Origin: Nereocystis luetkeana
Lineage: Eukaryota; Sar; Phaeophyceae; Laminariales; Laminariaceae
Assembly: GCA_031213475.1 (NCBI GenBank)
Contig: JARUPZ010000024.1
Location: 248,001-312,000 of the forward strand
Reading direction: 5' to 3'
Length of the DNA stretch: 64,000 nucleotides
In this document: in pieces, positions 1 to 10,890 of the stretch
Layout of the letters: every line of letters begins with the position of its first letter
Numbering within the stretch: position 1 is the stretch's first letter
Translations under genes and position numbers: made by a program
Notes under the pieces: generated by a model
What the model was told of the DNA's origin: nothing
Database searches by the model: none
Seen by the model: the letters and a program-made list of their open reading frames with translations, nothing else

Positions 1-60
1 CACGGCTTGTCCAGAAGAAGAAGATCGCTGAGGGTAAAAACCGCCCACCAGCTATATTAT
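1..60 (+). repeat. 3' part of a SINE-like repeat (cut by window edge)
   Basis: The first bases (CACGGCTTGTCCAGAAG, then CGCTGAGGGTAAA) match the 3' portion of the repeat at 12249-12580, which has CACGGCTTGTTCAGAAG and CGTTGAGGGTACA. This is a third member of the tRNA-like SINE family whose fuller copies are at 1410-1725 and 12249-12580. The 5' half lies outside the window. Confidence 0.5.
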
Positions 61-1409
61 ATAATATATTCTGCCACGCTTAGTGTTGGCGCCCCGAGGA
101 TGCCCAGCCCTCTTCGCACTGCTGGTTTGTGTTTGTGCGGGGGTATGTTCTTCTGGTGTGTGTTTATGTGTGTACAGCAGTATACTGTAGTAGTGTGGCT
201 CTCTCTCTGTGCGTCTCTTCGTGTGTCGCTCTGAAACTTTGGGCAGAGCTATCTTTCGCTCAGAAGAAAAAAGCGCAAGCTATAAAAAAAAAAAAACGTG
301 GGTGCAGGTCTAATCCGCCCACCCGGTGAGTTTTCGGGATCGTATGATCACGTGTCTGCACATAAAACGACCCCCCCCCCCCCCCCCCACCCCCCCCCCC
401 CCCCCCCCCCCCCTACACACACAAACCTATCTTTCGAGCTTTCCTCGGTCTACACTCCTCGACAAAAAAAACAAAACGCTTGACGTTAAGGGGTTCTCGA
501 GGAAATTTGTTCAAATCCGGTCAAATCTGTTCAAATCCGGTCAAAACGAAAATGACCTCACGTTTGTTCATAAGAAACCAAACAAAATCACCGAGAACAT
601 CCACTGATTTGGGAATATATCGTCCACCAAAAAAATAAAAACTGATACAATGTCATCCAAAGATCCGCCTGAAACATAGATAGGTTCCGAACGGTATAAT
701 ATAGTATATACATATATATTCCAAGGCGCGCCAAGGGGTCATTCTGTCGTGCAGGACAAATTTTTCTATATAATATTATGTATGTATGGTGGAATGAGGC
801 CAATATTAACCGGATGGACCATACAAGCAGCGTGAGCCCTTTCACTGAGGAGGTATGATATGCTTGGAATTCGAGATAACTTCCTCGAGAAAGTAGGCCA
901 TGTTTGTTTCTAGATGTCATCGTGAGCTAATCTCGTGAGGTGTTGGGATATATATCTCGAGGCTACTCGGCGGGGTTAGAGATGCACGAGCCCTGCGAGT
1001 ACTAGGAGTATAAAAACAGTACATACATGAGGCCCAAATACTGCGAGCCCTGGGAGCATGTGTGAGCATGTTAGAGAATTCCGAGTACAAGAAGTAGTCG
1101 CAGTATAAACACCCGAAATGATGGAGAAGTCATGGTATCAGGTATCAAGCGAATAATGTGAACACCCGTAAGTACTACAATAATTTAATTACTATTAATA
1201 CTCGCAGCACGTTATTATGGTCCCAGAAAACTGCCAGAATTTTAAGTAGTCCACTTGCCCCCCGCGAAAATGATTAGATCCAACTCTCACCTACCTGCGG
1301 GGCCATCCGTGAACGTTCACTGCAACATCGTAATGCATGTGGATGAATTATCGAAACGGTGAACAGATGTTTGAGGTATACACTTCATACTCCGAACATT
1401 GTCGGCGTC
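61..1409. other. No recognisable gene; poly-C tract
   Basis: No convincing coding region is visible on either strand. The stretch holds a pure C/near-pure C run of about 43 bases (371-413), short GT-rich and TA-rich patches, and a locally repeated TCAAATCCGGTCAAA motif near 510-545. Short open frames here are of the length expected by chance. Confidence 0.5.
371..413 (+). repeat. Poly-C tract
   Basis: A run of about 43 bases that is all C except for a single A near its middle. It causes spurious poly-proline frames and is a likely site of length error and of i-motif/G-quadruplex structure. Confidence 0.95.
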
Positions 1410-1725
1410 CCGGTTGACTATTGATAGGTGGTCGGCGTGGGTCCTCACTGAGATCAATTTTGTAGGTTCGAGTCTCACCGAGTGCGTACCCGTGGGGACA
1501 TTTTCTTCCATAAAAATCGCAAGCGGCAAACGCGAGAGGATGCGTTACTTGCAACATTCAATGAAAACCGACGAGCATTGATCATGCTGACCAACATGAT
1601 ATTCGCGATAAAAATATAGGCTAGTACGGGAGCTTATCCAGAAGACAGCTGAGGATTAAACATATTACGAGTTACCAGGTACGCTGGCAAATAAATGAAA
1701 ATTATGATAAAAACTAAAAAAAGTG
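1410..1725 (+). mobile_element. tRNA-like SINE, copy A
   Basis: This ~315 bp stretch aligns along its length with 12249-12580. Both begin with an A-box-like TGATAGGTGG / TGGTAGGTGG. About 35-40 bases later a B-box-like GGTTCGAGTCT / GATTCAAGTCT follows, and both continue CACCGAGTGC. That order and spacing match an RNA polymerase III internal promoter of a tRNA-derived SINE. Shared blocks downstream include CGCGAGAG, ACATTCAATGAAAA / ACATTCGATGAAAA, CGCGATAAAAAT and TACGCTGG. Copy A differs by a 7 bp insertion (TACCAGGTA at 1673-1681) where copy B has plain TA. The family and its exact ends have not been checked against a repeat library. Confidence 0.6.
1673..1681. repeat. TACCAGGTA micro-insertion in SINE copy A
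   Basis: Copy A reads TACGAGT-TACCAGGTA-CGCTGG where copy B (12249-12580) reads TACGAAT-TA-CGCTGG. The flanks match and the only size difference is CCAGGTA, so this copy carries CCAGG between two TA dinucleotides. Confidence 0.75.
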
Positions 1726-1852
1726 AGAGTGTTTCATTGCTCCGAGTACTACTGTCATACTCGCACAGTAGTACTGTACTCGGATTACAACTAACTGTAC
1801 GAAATCCTGCCAGAAGTTGGCAGTATACCCGCAGCACAGAAAATCTCAAGTA

Positions 1853-2358
1853 TGAAGGAAGGCTCATAACCTCGAGGGTCATGACCTGAAGGAATAATGC
1901 ATGTTCAGGCTTTGTCTTCTATGATGAGAAGAGATAGACGCAGAGGCGGCACCGAAGTGTCTGTGAAGATCACTTGTGATGAAGAAAGAAGATGGTTTGA
2001 AATTGGCGCTTAATTGGCCATTATAGAAGGAATCTTGATCTCAGAGATCAAGAGGAGAAGAAGAAGAGGAAAGGAGAAGAAGAGGGGAAAGGAAAGGAAT
2101 GGCCCCACCTTGCTCACTCTTCTATTCCTTTCCTTCCCTCTCTTCTTCTCCTTTCCTCTTCTCCTCTTGATCTCTGAGATCAAGATTCCTTCTATAATGG
2201 CCAATTAAGCGCCAATTTCAAACCATCTTCTTTCTTCATCACAAGTGATCTTCACAGACACTTCGGTGCCGCCTCTGCATCTCTTCTCATAGAAGACAGA
2301 GCCTCAACATGCTTTATTCCTTCAGGTCATGACCCTCGAGGTTATGAGCCTTCCTTCA
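1853..2358. mobile_element. ~500 bp near-perfect palindrome (foldback element)
   Basis: The left arm starts GGCTCATAACCTCGAGGGTC at 1861 and its exact reverse complement ends near 2350. The arms (about 1853-2097 and 2115-2358) pair almost continuously around a centre near 2105, including the purine-rich GAGAAGAAG block and its CTTCTTCTC partner. The few differences are single bases and 2-4 base indels. High arm identity implies a recent origin or gene conversion between arms. Matching frames on both strands are a consequence of the palindrome, not genes. Confidence 0.85.
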
Positions 2359-2732
2359 GGTTATGAGCCTCGACTTCTAGTCGACACATCGACCGGCATC
2401 GAGGAACGGAACGACATCTCTATCGGTTCGTCAAGTTCTACAGGAACTACGAAGAACGTTTTACCGGTTTTCAAGTGCGGAGGAAAAGCTATTTTTTTGT
2501 TCTCCAACAACCACAGGACCAGCACCGACCTGGCGACATCTACATCGAATTTCGTCAAGTAAGTGTGTTCTACAGGGTTACCTCAAGGAGGACTGCTTTC
2601 ACGCTCCCATGCGCGAAGCGGGTAAGGGGACTACTGGTGCGCATTCACGCGCGCAGCACGTACGAGTAAGGAGTCCGGTTTCACGCTTTATCGCGCGAAA
2701 CTCGTATTCGTACGTACAACATTGTTTTTTTC

Positions 2733-2960
2733 ACGCTGTAAGCCCAAAATAAGTCACGCGACCATTTTTGTGCCATCACACACAAAAATTTGTGTTCAAT
2801 GCTGCTTTGGAGCTGTAAGCGTGGAACACGTCACACAACTATTTCTGCTCATCACACGCGAAGCTAGTTTTCACACTGCTTCCACGCTGTAAAGTACGAA
2901 GAACGTTACAAGACTGTTTCTACGCCATCAGAAGCAAAGTTAGTTTCAACCCAGTTTTGA
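2733..2960 (+). repeat. Diverged ~75 bp tandem repeat, three units
   Basis: Units begin ACGCTGTAAG (2733), AGCTGTAAGC (2811) and ACGCTGTAAA (2883). Each continues with a GTCACGCGACC / GTCACACAACT / GTTACAAGACT block, then TTTNTGCCATCA-like and TTTTCA-like blocks. Related TTCACGCT words extend from about 2590 to 3150, so the array may once have been longer. No coding function is apparent. Confidence 0.6.
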
Positions 2961-5900
2961 CGCCATCGAGCGCGAAGTACGGTAAAGCCACTTCTTCAAG
3001 TGCATTGTTCAAGACCTACACGCGCTGTAATACACGCAGCCAGGTCTTTGACGAATCAGCTACTCAGCGTAGTATCGGGAGAACCACCTCCTGCCTATAC
3101 GGGGCTTTCACGCCTATACGGGGCATCCATTAAATTTCCAGCAACGGCTTTCACGCTCCAAGCGGGGGGCACGAATTTAGACTCGTAAATAATACTCGAA
3201 CAATACTCCTGCGTAACGGGTTTTCGCTCATCATAGCGAAAGGGCGTCTACGCATGCGTGTACGAGTAGCAGTTGTTACTGAGTACCAGGTAGTGATCTA
3301 TCTGCTCACACTGCACAAAGCCAGGTCATCGAGTTCAAAATTGCTCTGCACGCAGGAACTAGATGAGGAAATTACTTTTCTTTGCACACAAGCACTCTTT
3401 GTGTAACCTGCACCGGACGAATCCACACGTCAATAGTGCGTACATCGTTCAACAGCTGGGGAGCAAATATGGCACTAGCCATCACTTCAGCTACGGTCAA
3501 CTAAACGGCCGATTCAACGTCGCAGACTACACGTCATCCACAGCGATGGAGGTACACCGCCCAGCTGCATCTACTCCATCAGCTTCTTCGACTACTGCTG
3601 TGACTACCACGACTACTTCGCGATATATATAGGTCTACTACTCGTACGACCACTTCCGCTTCATATCTATCTACGGCCTCTAGGTGGCATATCGGCGTCC
3701 TGTTCTTCGCAGCGACTTCGAGTTCAACATCACTACAATGTACATACGTACCTTAAATAGTACCTGCAGCATTGGCCCCTGGGATTTCTACTTCTACGAC
3801 AGCCAGTTTCTGCGGCTTCTACAGCAGCAGCAGTACCTACAAGTTTTCTTCCTGTACTACAACATCAACACTACTAACCGGAGCAAACATCTGGCAGCAT
3901 CAACGTGGTCTACGCAACGCACGAGGCAACATCCCCATGATCGAACCAACGCCCGCTTTGTCTATCATCAACGGACGTACGGGGGGATCAGAGATCGGGA
4001 CTTTTCGACGGCGACTTCTTCACAGCAAATAAATTCAATTATTGCTTTTCAAAACGTACCATCACAGGACCTGACACCACGTCCAGCCGAGCCATCTCTT
4101 CATTATCATCGGAGCTATAGATATGGACTATCACCAGCAGCATAACTTCACGACCATTTCTCCAAGCGACTCCGTTCTGCTCTCTTCTACTTCCTGAACA
4201 TGAAGATCATCACGAGCAGCAACACCAACTGCGACGCAGCATTGCGCCACGAAGCAGAAGAGCCTCCAGCAATACGCGCCAGGTTATTTCTTACTATTTT
4301 TGCTTTTTTGCTTTTGTGGGGAAGGTTTACGTTTGCATAGCTTTATTTCGAGTACGTATCATACATACACGCTCAAAACATGCTGAATGTACTGTTAATA
4401 AACAATTCAGTACGTTTACGCCTACAGTTTTCTATTTTTCTGCTTTATTTAGGCATCCGTTCAGGGGGCGCGTTGGACACAGCAGACGGGTTAAAACTTT
4501 ATTTTCTAGGGTATACATCGCTGGTAATCACACCACGATTTGTTTTATTCCTTGATTTTCGCCTACATACACTAGGTACTAGTCTGTAGTCATACGAGTT
4601 AAATACGAGAAATAAATACGTACACACGTATATATATACTGGACAACACGTCCCAGTTTTCTCAATATCTCGTACTATTTTGCAGTATGATTTTCTGAGT
4701 ATCTGGTTTCTACACCGTAAGCGTAAGCTACTGACTGACATTACGGGGGCGTGTCAGCATATATATGGGCGTTGACATCCATATCTATTGTGATGTATGT
4801 GCAGTCACTTCACACGAGCTTACTAAGACGTCTTAGAGTATCTTATGATAGATACGGAGAAATACGATATTATGCTGACAAAGTACTGAGCAAATCGGTA
4901 TACTTCCACACCAACAGCAGTGGTGAACCGGAAATAAATGGTGCGAGTATGGCACAGTCTCCACAGCGCATATATATCGCAATTCTACGAGTACTGGCAG
5001 TACCCTCCAAACACTTGCAAATACACAAAGCACCCTGAGTAAATTTTCTCGCGAATCCTTCACTTTACCGCGAGGTTTTTGAAGCGTCTGTTCAACATTG
5101 CTTGACGCATGGCAAAACAATGGGCATCCTCCCGATCGCCTACCTCGTTGTCTATCAAGACATATAATATATATATATATATATGAAGTGCATCTATCTA
5201 TCTATCTATCTATTATTTGATCCGCGATAACGAAGTTAAGAGGCAGAGCCTAAAACAACACGAGGCAGTTGACGCGAGCTATCTTCCCATCGAATATCAC
5301 TTACTTAAATAACGCGAACGAAGCGAGCCATCAGCCAATCAATTTCCTGTATTAACGCGAACCGCGTCAAAGTACGCCGCGTTTGTCGTCAAATGAATTA
5401 CGCCGCGCACAAACCACGAAACGACAAACAACACGGGTCGCAGCTCGCACACCCGCAGACGCGACATATAATCAACCTATCTATGATCAACGAGCTTCGA
5501 GCCGGGCAAGACCACAACTATACAGCATCATCAATAGTATAGGCCCGCCAACAATCAAGTGCCCAATAAGAAACTAAAGCTTACTTTTGGGGCGAGCCTA
5601 AGAAACAACGTCAGAAAGAGACCTGGATTATTTGTCGACCGAGTTAAGAAAAGGCAATAATAGAAGAAAGAGCAACATACGGTCCGAGGTTCATTAAGAA
5701 AAACGTGTAGTTTTCACCTTAATCTTGAGCTAAATAAAAATCCCGTACCAGGCACCGCCGTACAGTACAGTTACGGTATCGCTTCTTCAGCAGCTAGCTG
5801 GCAACGGGCAATGCACTCTCATGTAAAAAGAAAATATAGCAGCTAGCTGCAAATTATCAATCCTGTACAACATTCGTACGGTTCGGCAGTATTCTCAGTG

Positions 5901-6096
5901 ACTTCAGTTTTTTCTTTTAATTTTTTTTCTGAAACCGTATTCATAAAAATTAATTCCCGGTCCGCTGGGCATGTAATTTTTATGGGAACCAGTCAAACAC
6001 GAGAAAAGAAAAAAGGCCCGTGCCGGTCCCACCGGTCCATACGCACATCTGCCCACCGAGCTACGGCGATACCGGCGGGAGAATATCCCTTGCACC
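2961..6096. other. No recognisable gene
   Basis: Several frames of 80-150 codons occur on the plus strand between 3360 and 4150, rich in Ser, Thr and Tyr. They show no domain or motif I recognise and their frames overlap. A TACCAGGTA site lies at 3284. The segment 5220-5560 has repeated GAACGAAGCGAGCC-like and GACGCGAGC-like words. I see no promoter, RNA gene or complete repeat copy. Confidence 0.4.
5163..5214 (+). repeat. Microsatellites (TA)n and (TATC)n
   Basis: A TA-dinucleotide run of about 20 bases is followed within ten bases by about five TATC units. Simple sequence only. Confidence 0.9.
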
Positions 6097-6207
6097 TATT
6101 ACGGGGGACCATAGTATATAGCACCAAATACATACTGTTGGTAAAATCGGGAAATATATAGGTTTTTGTGTGTACAGCAGGTCCTATATATTATGGCCCC
6201 CCGTATA
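6097..6207. mobile_element. 110 bp TIR MITE (family 1)
   Basis: It begins TATTACGGGGGACCATAG and ends TATGGCCCCCCGTATA, the inverted form, with the internal ATATATAGGTTTTT block seen in the other copies. It has no coding capacity. The terminal GTCC sequences are slightly decayed (GCACC on the left). Confidence 0.85.
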
Positions 6208-6280
6208 AGACTAGGCTACAAGGTCTGCAGAACCTGGGCAAGTACAAGGATCGCGATGTCTTTGGCGATACGGCGAAGAC

Positions 6281-6535
6281 GCGTTTTACTAGAAAGGTAG
6301 CACGTTTCCGCTAACATATTTTCTCGAAGACGGGATTCCTTAACAACCCAGAATTGTCGAAATAAATGCCAATAATCTTGTTAGGAGAATGACGTTTTTG
6401 TATACTTGGGCCATGGGATTCTTAATCGGGATGCAATATGATTTTTGCTTTAAGAAGTCAGCTTCGGGGCGAGGTATGGAGCCGCTCAAGTGAGGAGCCT
6501 CATAAAATTCAGGGTGAACCTCTATCGTAGAACGC
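6281..6535 (+). mobile_element. 250 bp TIR MITE (family 2), copy a
   Basis: The left end GCGTTTTACTAGAAAGGTAG is a decayed form of the consensus GCGTTCTACGATAGAGGTAG. The right end is ACCTCTATCGTAGAACGC. The interior shares CGGGATGCAAT, GCGAGGTATGGAGC and CTCAAGTGAGG with copies at 24336, 48969 and 63436. It is non-coding and likely mobilised in trans by an unidentified transposase. Confidence 0.85.
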
Positions 6536-7074
6536 CTCCGAATTTGAGTCTATCAAGCAGCACCTCCTGGCAGACAAGGCGGTGTCAGACGGGTTGTGTA
6601 GCTTGATCGATGCCCTGACCGACCTGAAGTTTTGAGGTGTCCTCACGGAGACTAAGAATTCTTCGTGTCAAATTCCCAGCACTCACGGACACCGAATCTT
6701 GGAGGCAAGGGTCGCCCTTTCCGAATAATATATATATCCGGAATGAATAAAAAAAAAACAATATAATTAAGAAAAACACGTTTCATTACCTTCGCTTTGG
6801 TGGATGAGAAACGTGACGTAAGGAAAAGTGGCCTGACCTTGATCAACATATTATATAATAATAAACAAATCTGAGGCTCACTCCAAATAGAAGCTTCTTA
6901 TTGGCGGGCCTATACTACTAACTAACTGTAGTGTACATGATAGCCTCAAAGGTATAATGAGAACCCGTGCTCTAGGGGGGCAAGAGGTTGGCCGCGGCGA
7001 CCTGCAGTAGTACGCTCTATCCATAGTATGTCGGAGCATTCAAAAGTTAAGATTCGTGCCAACGGAGATGAATC

Positions 7075-7500
7075 GATAGTGCCAGTGTTGTCTGTTTTCC
7101 ACACGCCAGGTGCTAAATATGTTTTCAGTTGGCGCCTGGCCCACCCACGCCACAGATACCCGGCCGAGCTGTGAGCACTGTAACACTAGCGCGGTTCGGA
7201 GCCCCTATCTATCCAGCACGCTCCGTCAAGAGATCGTGACGCTGTCTTTGCATTTATTTGTCGATCGACGTCGATCCTGAAATAAATATAAAAGGCGTCT
7301 ATTTCTTGCCATCGGAGAGGATTCGAGATTTTTGCCGTCGTCTGTCTTCTACCAGGTAGGTATAAACCAGCGCCAAAATACGTTTTTATCTGACGCCTGG
7401 TCGGCCCACACACATCACCAACCGAGGAGTGAGAACTGTGATACTGGGGTGGGTCGGAGGGAAACCCTAGCCAGGGCGTTCCTTTTAGACTTGATGACGT
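7075..7500 (+). repeat. Diverged tandem duplication (~260 bp units)
   Basis: Two units, about 7090-7255 and 7340-7500, share TGTCTGTTTTCC / CGTCTGTCTTCT, GGCGCCTGGCC / GACGCCTGGTC, then GAGCTGTGAGCACTGTAACAC / GAGGAGTGAGAACTGTGATAC and a matching GATCGTGACG / TTGATGACG end. Divergence is considerable. The second unit contains a TACCAGGTA site at 7350. Confidence 0.6.
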
Positions 7501-8413
7501 TGGTTCTTTCGATAGATGTCTGCCGAGGTTCCTCATGAAGGTTGAGTCTAGTCTCCTGAACCCTCCGAATACAAACAACAGCGGTTTTACATAATTTTAT
7601 TTGCGCGGCGATCAATAAAAGTCCGCAACAATAACTGTCCCATGACGTATTTATTTTACCGTCCGCATAGCTCTCACATCTACAAGTCACCTGGGGTTCC
7701 ATCGGTTAACGACAGGTTTTTCCCTGTACTGCGCTTTCGCCAAAATGTTGACCGGGGTTTTCGTGACACAGGCGCCTTATCCCCCCTCCCTGAAAAAAAG
7801 CATGCAGGCTGCCCCCGATTTCCGTTTCGTTGTGATGTAAGGAAGCTCCACCACAACGAACACTCAGAAAGCGCAAAGCTGAGTTTGGAAAACACCGGCA
7901 AGTACCGCCTCGTACCTACAGCCGCACCAGCCCGTAGCTAAAGATAATGGTGAGAGGCCTGTAATTTCCTCCACCGTAGCCACATAATTCAATAATATCA
8001 CACTTCTTACTTGTTTTTTTTGTTATACCAACGAATGTGTTCGCCCCACTTCTCTACCGTAACTCATTAGCTACCTACCTGCTTTCGTAGCTTAGATCTG
8101 AGTGGGCATCGCGTTTGCTCCTCCTTCTCTCCGCCAAAGTACGACGTAATTTGATTTTATCATCGCCCACGCAGTTAACTGTTACTCATCCCCATACCAA
8201 TAATCAATCAAGGGCGGTGTCGCGTCACACAGCAGCTAGCAGTGCTTGACAATCACAGTGTGTCTCCGTGCCGTGCATTTTCTGACGAAGAGACCATAAA
8301 CGCCGACGTCGACGGCACATTATCTCGTAATAACTGAATGAAACTGCTGGTATGATGGAGCCGTGCTAAGATACAGGCAGCACTTTATGCCCAAACTGTC
8401 ACTGGGACTAGAT
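7501..8413. other. No recognisable gene
   Basis: A 99-codon frame (7642-7941, plus) and its minus-strand shadow have no motif I recognise. No repeat family member is visible. Confidence 0.4.
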
Positions 8414-8524
8414 GGGTTCGTTTACCCTTTTAGAACTGCAGTCTCATTTTTTTGGGGACAATCCACTCAAATTTCGAGTAGTTTGTCCCCAAATCGGGAC
8501 TGCGGTTCTAAAAGGGTTAACCCA
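8414..8524. mobile_element. ~105 bp hairpin element (CCGCAGTCCC family), copy 1
   Basis: Inverted arms: ACCCTTTTAGAACTGCAGTC on the left pairs with GACTGCGGTTCTAAAAGGGT on the right. Both flank TTTGGGGACAA / TTGTCCCCAAA and a short loop around ATTTCGAGTAG. The same hairpin recurs at 20739, 51082 and 51189. It is non-coding and could fold as a long RNA or DNA stem. Confidence 0.85.
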
Positions 8525-9164
8525 GTATCGTCGGGAGGCCATTCAATTATATGCGTATAATAGGGTTTCACAATTAATAGCTACTGCTGTAGCGATATAT
8601 ACCAATAATCTAGGGAGGGTGCTTGTTCGTTACCTGGTATGAAATATCTTGTCGTTTTTCAACTTTCTGAAAGGGTAGTAAAAAAAAGGTAAGCATGGCC
8701 ACTTTTGGGCCAAAATCAGTTACACACTCGAAACAAGTACAATCACACGCCAGGAACGCTGCTACTGGCCAGACTGGCATCGTACGTGATTGTAGCTCGA
8801 AGAGGCCAGGATGTACGTCACCTTACTTACTTACTTTCACTTTGTCACCAATTTCGACCCAAACAGAATCTAGATACGCCATACGTGCCCTGTGTTTTTT
8901 CTCTGCGTCTACGTCTGCGGTCCCTCGATTGCCAGTCTTGATTATATTATAAATTATGTACAGTAGTTACTCGTACGTGCGTACATTATTATGCATGCAT
9001 ACGTACGCTCATACTATTTTACTGTATTGTCATGTTTTCCTCTTCTTTGTTTGGGGTGTGCTTCAGTTAACTGTTGATGATGTGATGTGTACGCGTCTCT
9101 GTGTTGTCTCCTCTATGGTCACAGGAAGGAGTCCTATTATTATTACCGCATCCTGTGGACAAAC

Positions 9165-9460
9165 ACGGCAGTTCGTCTGCGTCACTCCGCGTCAAGGTGG
9201 TCTCAGGTTTGGTACGGCAAAATAATTTTATGCCGAGTAGGCGATTCCGCAAAGAAAAGATGGCCGAAAAGCTTCAAAGTTGTGGCAACGGTGGGGGGGG
9301 GTGCCAGCACAATTACCCTTGGCGCCCCCGCCGTAGCGAAAGCAAAAGGAAGCCAGGTCACCCTCTGCTGGTCAAAGCGAAGCCCGTGGTACCAATATAC
9401 CCTAAAGAATCGAATCAATTCTTGTTTTGGAGGCCACACGCTTGATGTTAAGGCCACTTC
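9165..9460 (+). repeat. Unclassified ~290 bp repeat, copy 1
   Basis: This aligns in inverted orientation with 21565-21845. Shared blocks include ATGGCCGAAAAGCTTCAAAG / ATGGCCGAGAAGCTCCAAAG, a G-run, AATACCCTTGG, CGCCGT(A/G)GCGAAA and TATACCCTAAAGA. In the conceptual frame both read MAEKLQS...YPW..RR, so the family may derive from a coding sequence. Indels now differ between the copies. Confidence 0.65.
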
Positions 9461-9990
9461 TTATGCAGTCGAATTTGCAGTCAGTTGGAATTGGTGCTAT
9501 CGGCACGTTCGCACGGGCTTTTGCCCCGAAAATGTGCGAAACTACTGCTGTTGCTCGCCTCAGAATGACTTAGACGTTTCTAGAGAGACCTATCTAGAAC
9601 TGTTTCCCGCTTCTCCAGGATAGGTGCCTGTTTGCAGGAAATCACCTTGGGTTGGGTGTTTTTCCGATCCAGCGGGATCAAATACGATTACAATCCCCGA
9701 TTGGATCGGAAGAAACGTTTTTTTCCGATCCGATCCCCAATCGTAATGATAAATCGTATTTGACCCAGTTGGATCGGAAAAGTACCGAATGTGATTCCTT
9801 GCAGCTGGGCACCTGGAGAAGAAGCAGGAAACATCTCTATAGATAGGTCTGAAGGGTCCAAGTCATTCTGAGGAGAGAAACAACATCAGTTTCGCATCTT
9901 TTCGGGGCAAAAGCTCGTGCGAACGTGCTGATAGCACCATTTTCAACTGACTGCAAATCCGACTGCAGAAGAGTGGCCTACGGCGTAAAT
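9437..9990. mobile_element. ~550 bp foldback element
   Basis: The left arm contains CAGTCGAATTTGCAGTCAGT, GCACGTTCGCAC, GGGGCAAAA-type and TCAGAATGACTTAGAC blocks. The right arm (about 9770-9990) carries their inverted counterparts: GTCATTCTGAGG, TTTTCGGGGCAAAAGC, GTGCGAACGTGC and ACTGACTGCAAATCCGACTGC. The centre holds a nested palindrome of ATCAAATACGATTACAATCC against its inverse, with TTCCGATCC repeats. No gene is visible. Confidence 0.8.
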
Positions 9991-10424
9991 TTGTTTAAAA
10001 TGGTGGAGTATAATATATCATTGAAGCAACACCCTTCACGACGCATGTCTTTCACTTGGTTCGAGTATGTGTACCTGATTATGACCAGAATAGATCAGGT
10101 ATAATACCTGATTGTGGCCACGGAATTTTTTATTATTATGTCAAACCATTAATGATATAGTACGTAGATAGCATTAAAATTTCGAGATGGTGAGCATGCA
10201 TGTGCATTGGTGCATTGGTGCATTGCAGTACCAAAGAAGCTCAAGGGCTCAAGGGCATGTATATATGTGTCTTCGAATGAGCGTGTCAAGAAAATATCCC
10301 GAAAGCCATACCTCTGGTCCAGTTTTTCTAATTACAGTGCAATTTGGCTCATTATTATCGGAAAGCTTTTTTCTATATAGATAGTAGGAACTCCAAAATT
10401 TGGATATAATAAGTAAGTGGAAAA

Positions 10425-10890
10425 AAATATGTATCAAGACACGCACGCGTTTTGTCATCACTCGAGAAATTTCCTAGAAGCAAAGGAATCAGGAAAGTTA
10501 ACTTTCACATCCTTCCTTGGAGAAATATATAATATACGTATGAAAATCTGGAAGAGAAGACTGAAAAAATAGAGCAAAAAAATCATACATGAAAACTACC
10601 TGGTATGGAAATAAATCAACTCTTCGATAAGAATGGGAGTTTTTTTTCCAGAATTTGTAGTAAAGTTTTGAAACAGTTGACGATGTGTATCAAGATACGG
10701 AGGCGTTCAGTCATTACCCGACAATTTTTCCAGAAGCTAAATAATCAGAAAGGTTAACTTTTACATTTATTTTTAGAAAAAAAATATCAAGCATGATAGT
10801 CTGGAGGACTGAACAATTATTCCGCGAAAAGAACATAGAAATTATGGAGGGAAAGCTCTCAGAAGAAACCAAATGACCCTTAATAATCCT
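10425..10890 (+). repeat. Tandem duplication of ~250 bp
   Basis: Unit 1 (10425-10640) and unit 2 (10676-10890) align through TGTATCAAGACACGCACGCG / TGTATCAAGATACGGAGGCG, TCCTAGAAGCAAAGGAATCAG / TCCAGAAGCTAAATAATCAG, GTTAACTTT(C/T)ACAT, and TCTGGAAGAGAAGACTGAA / TCTGGAGGACTGAA. Unit 1 alone carries TACCTGGTA at the place where unit 2 has TA. A partial relative (GTGTCAAGATACGAAGGC) occurs near 14835. Confidence 0.7.
10597..10605. repeat. TACCTGGTA micro-insertion in tandem unit 1
   Basis: Unit 1 reads CATGAAAAC-TACCTGGTA-TGGAAATAAA. The aligned part of unit 2 reads CATAGAAAT-TA-TGGAGGGAAA. Flanking alignment holds on both sides, so the difference is a 7 bp insertion at a TA dinucleotide. Confidence 0.65.

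Noticed and set aside
298..607. Poly-proline ORFs
   Set aside because: Produced by the poly-C tract.
1424..1480. Possible genuine tRNA gene
   Set aside because: A- and B-box-like words are present but no complete cloverleaf with acceptor stem can be drawn, and a second diverged copy with the same long 3' extension points to a SINE.
2010..2208. Matching 64-codon ORFs on opposite strands
   Set aside because: They are identical because the DNA is a palindrome, not because of coding selection.
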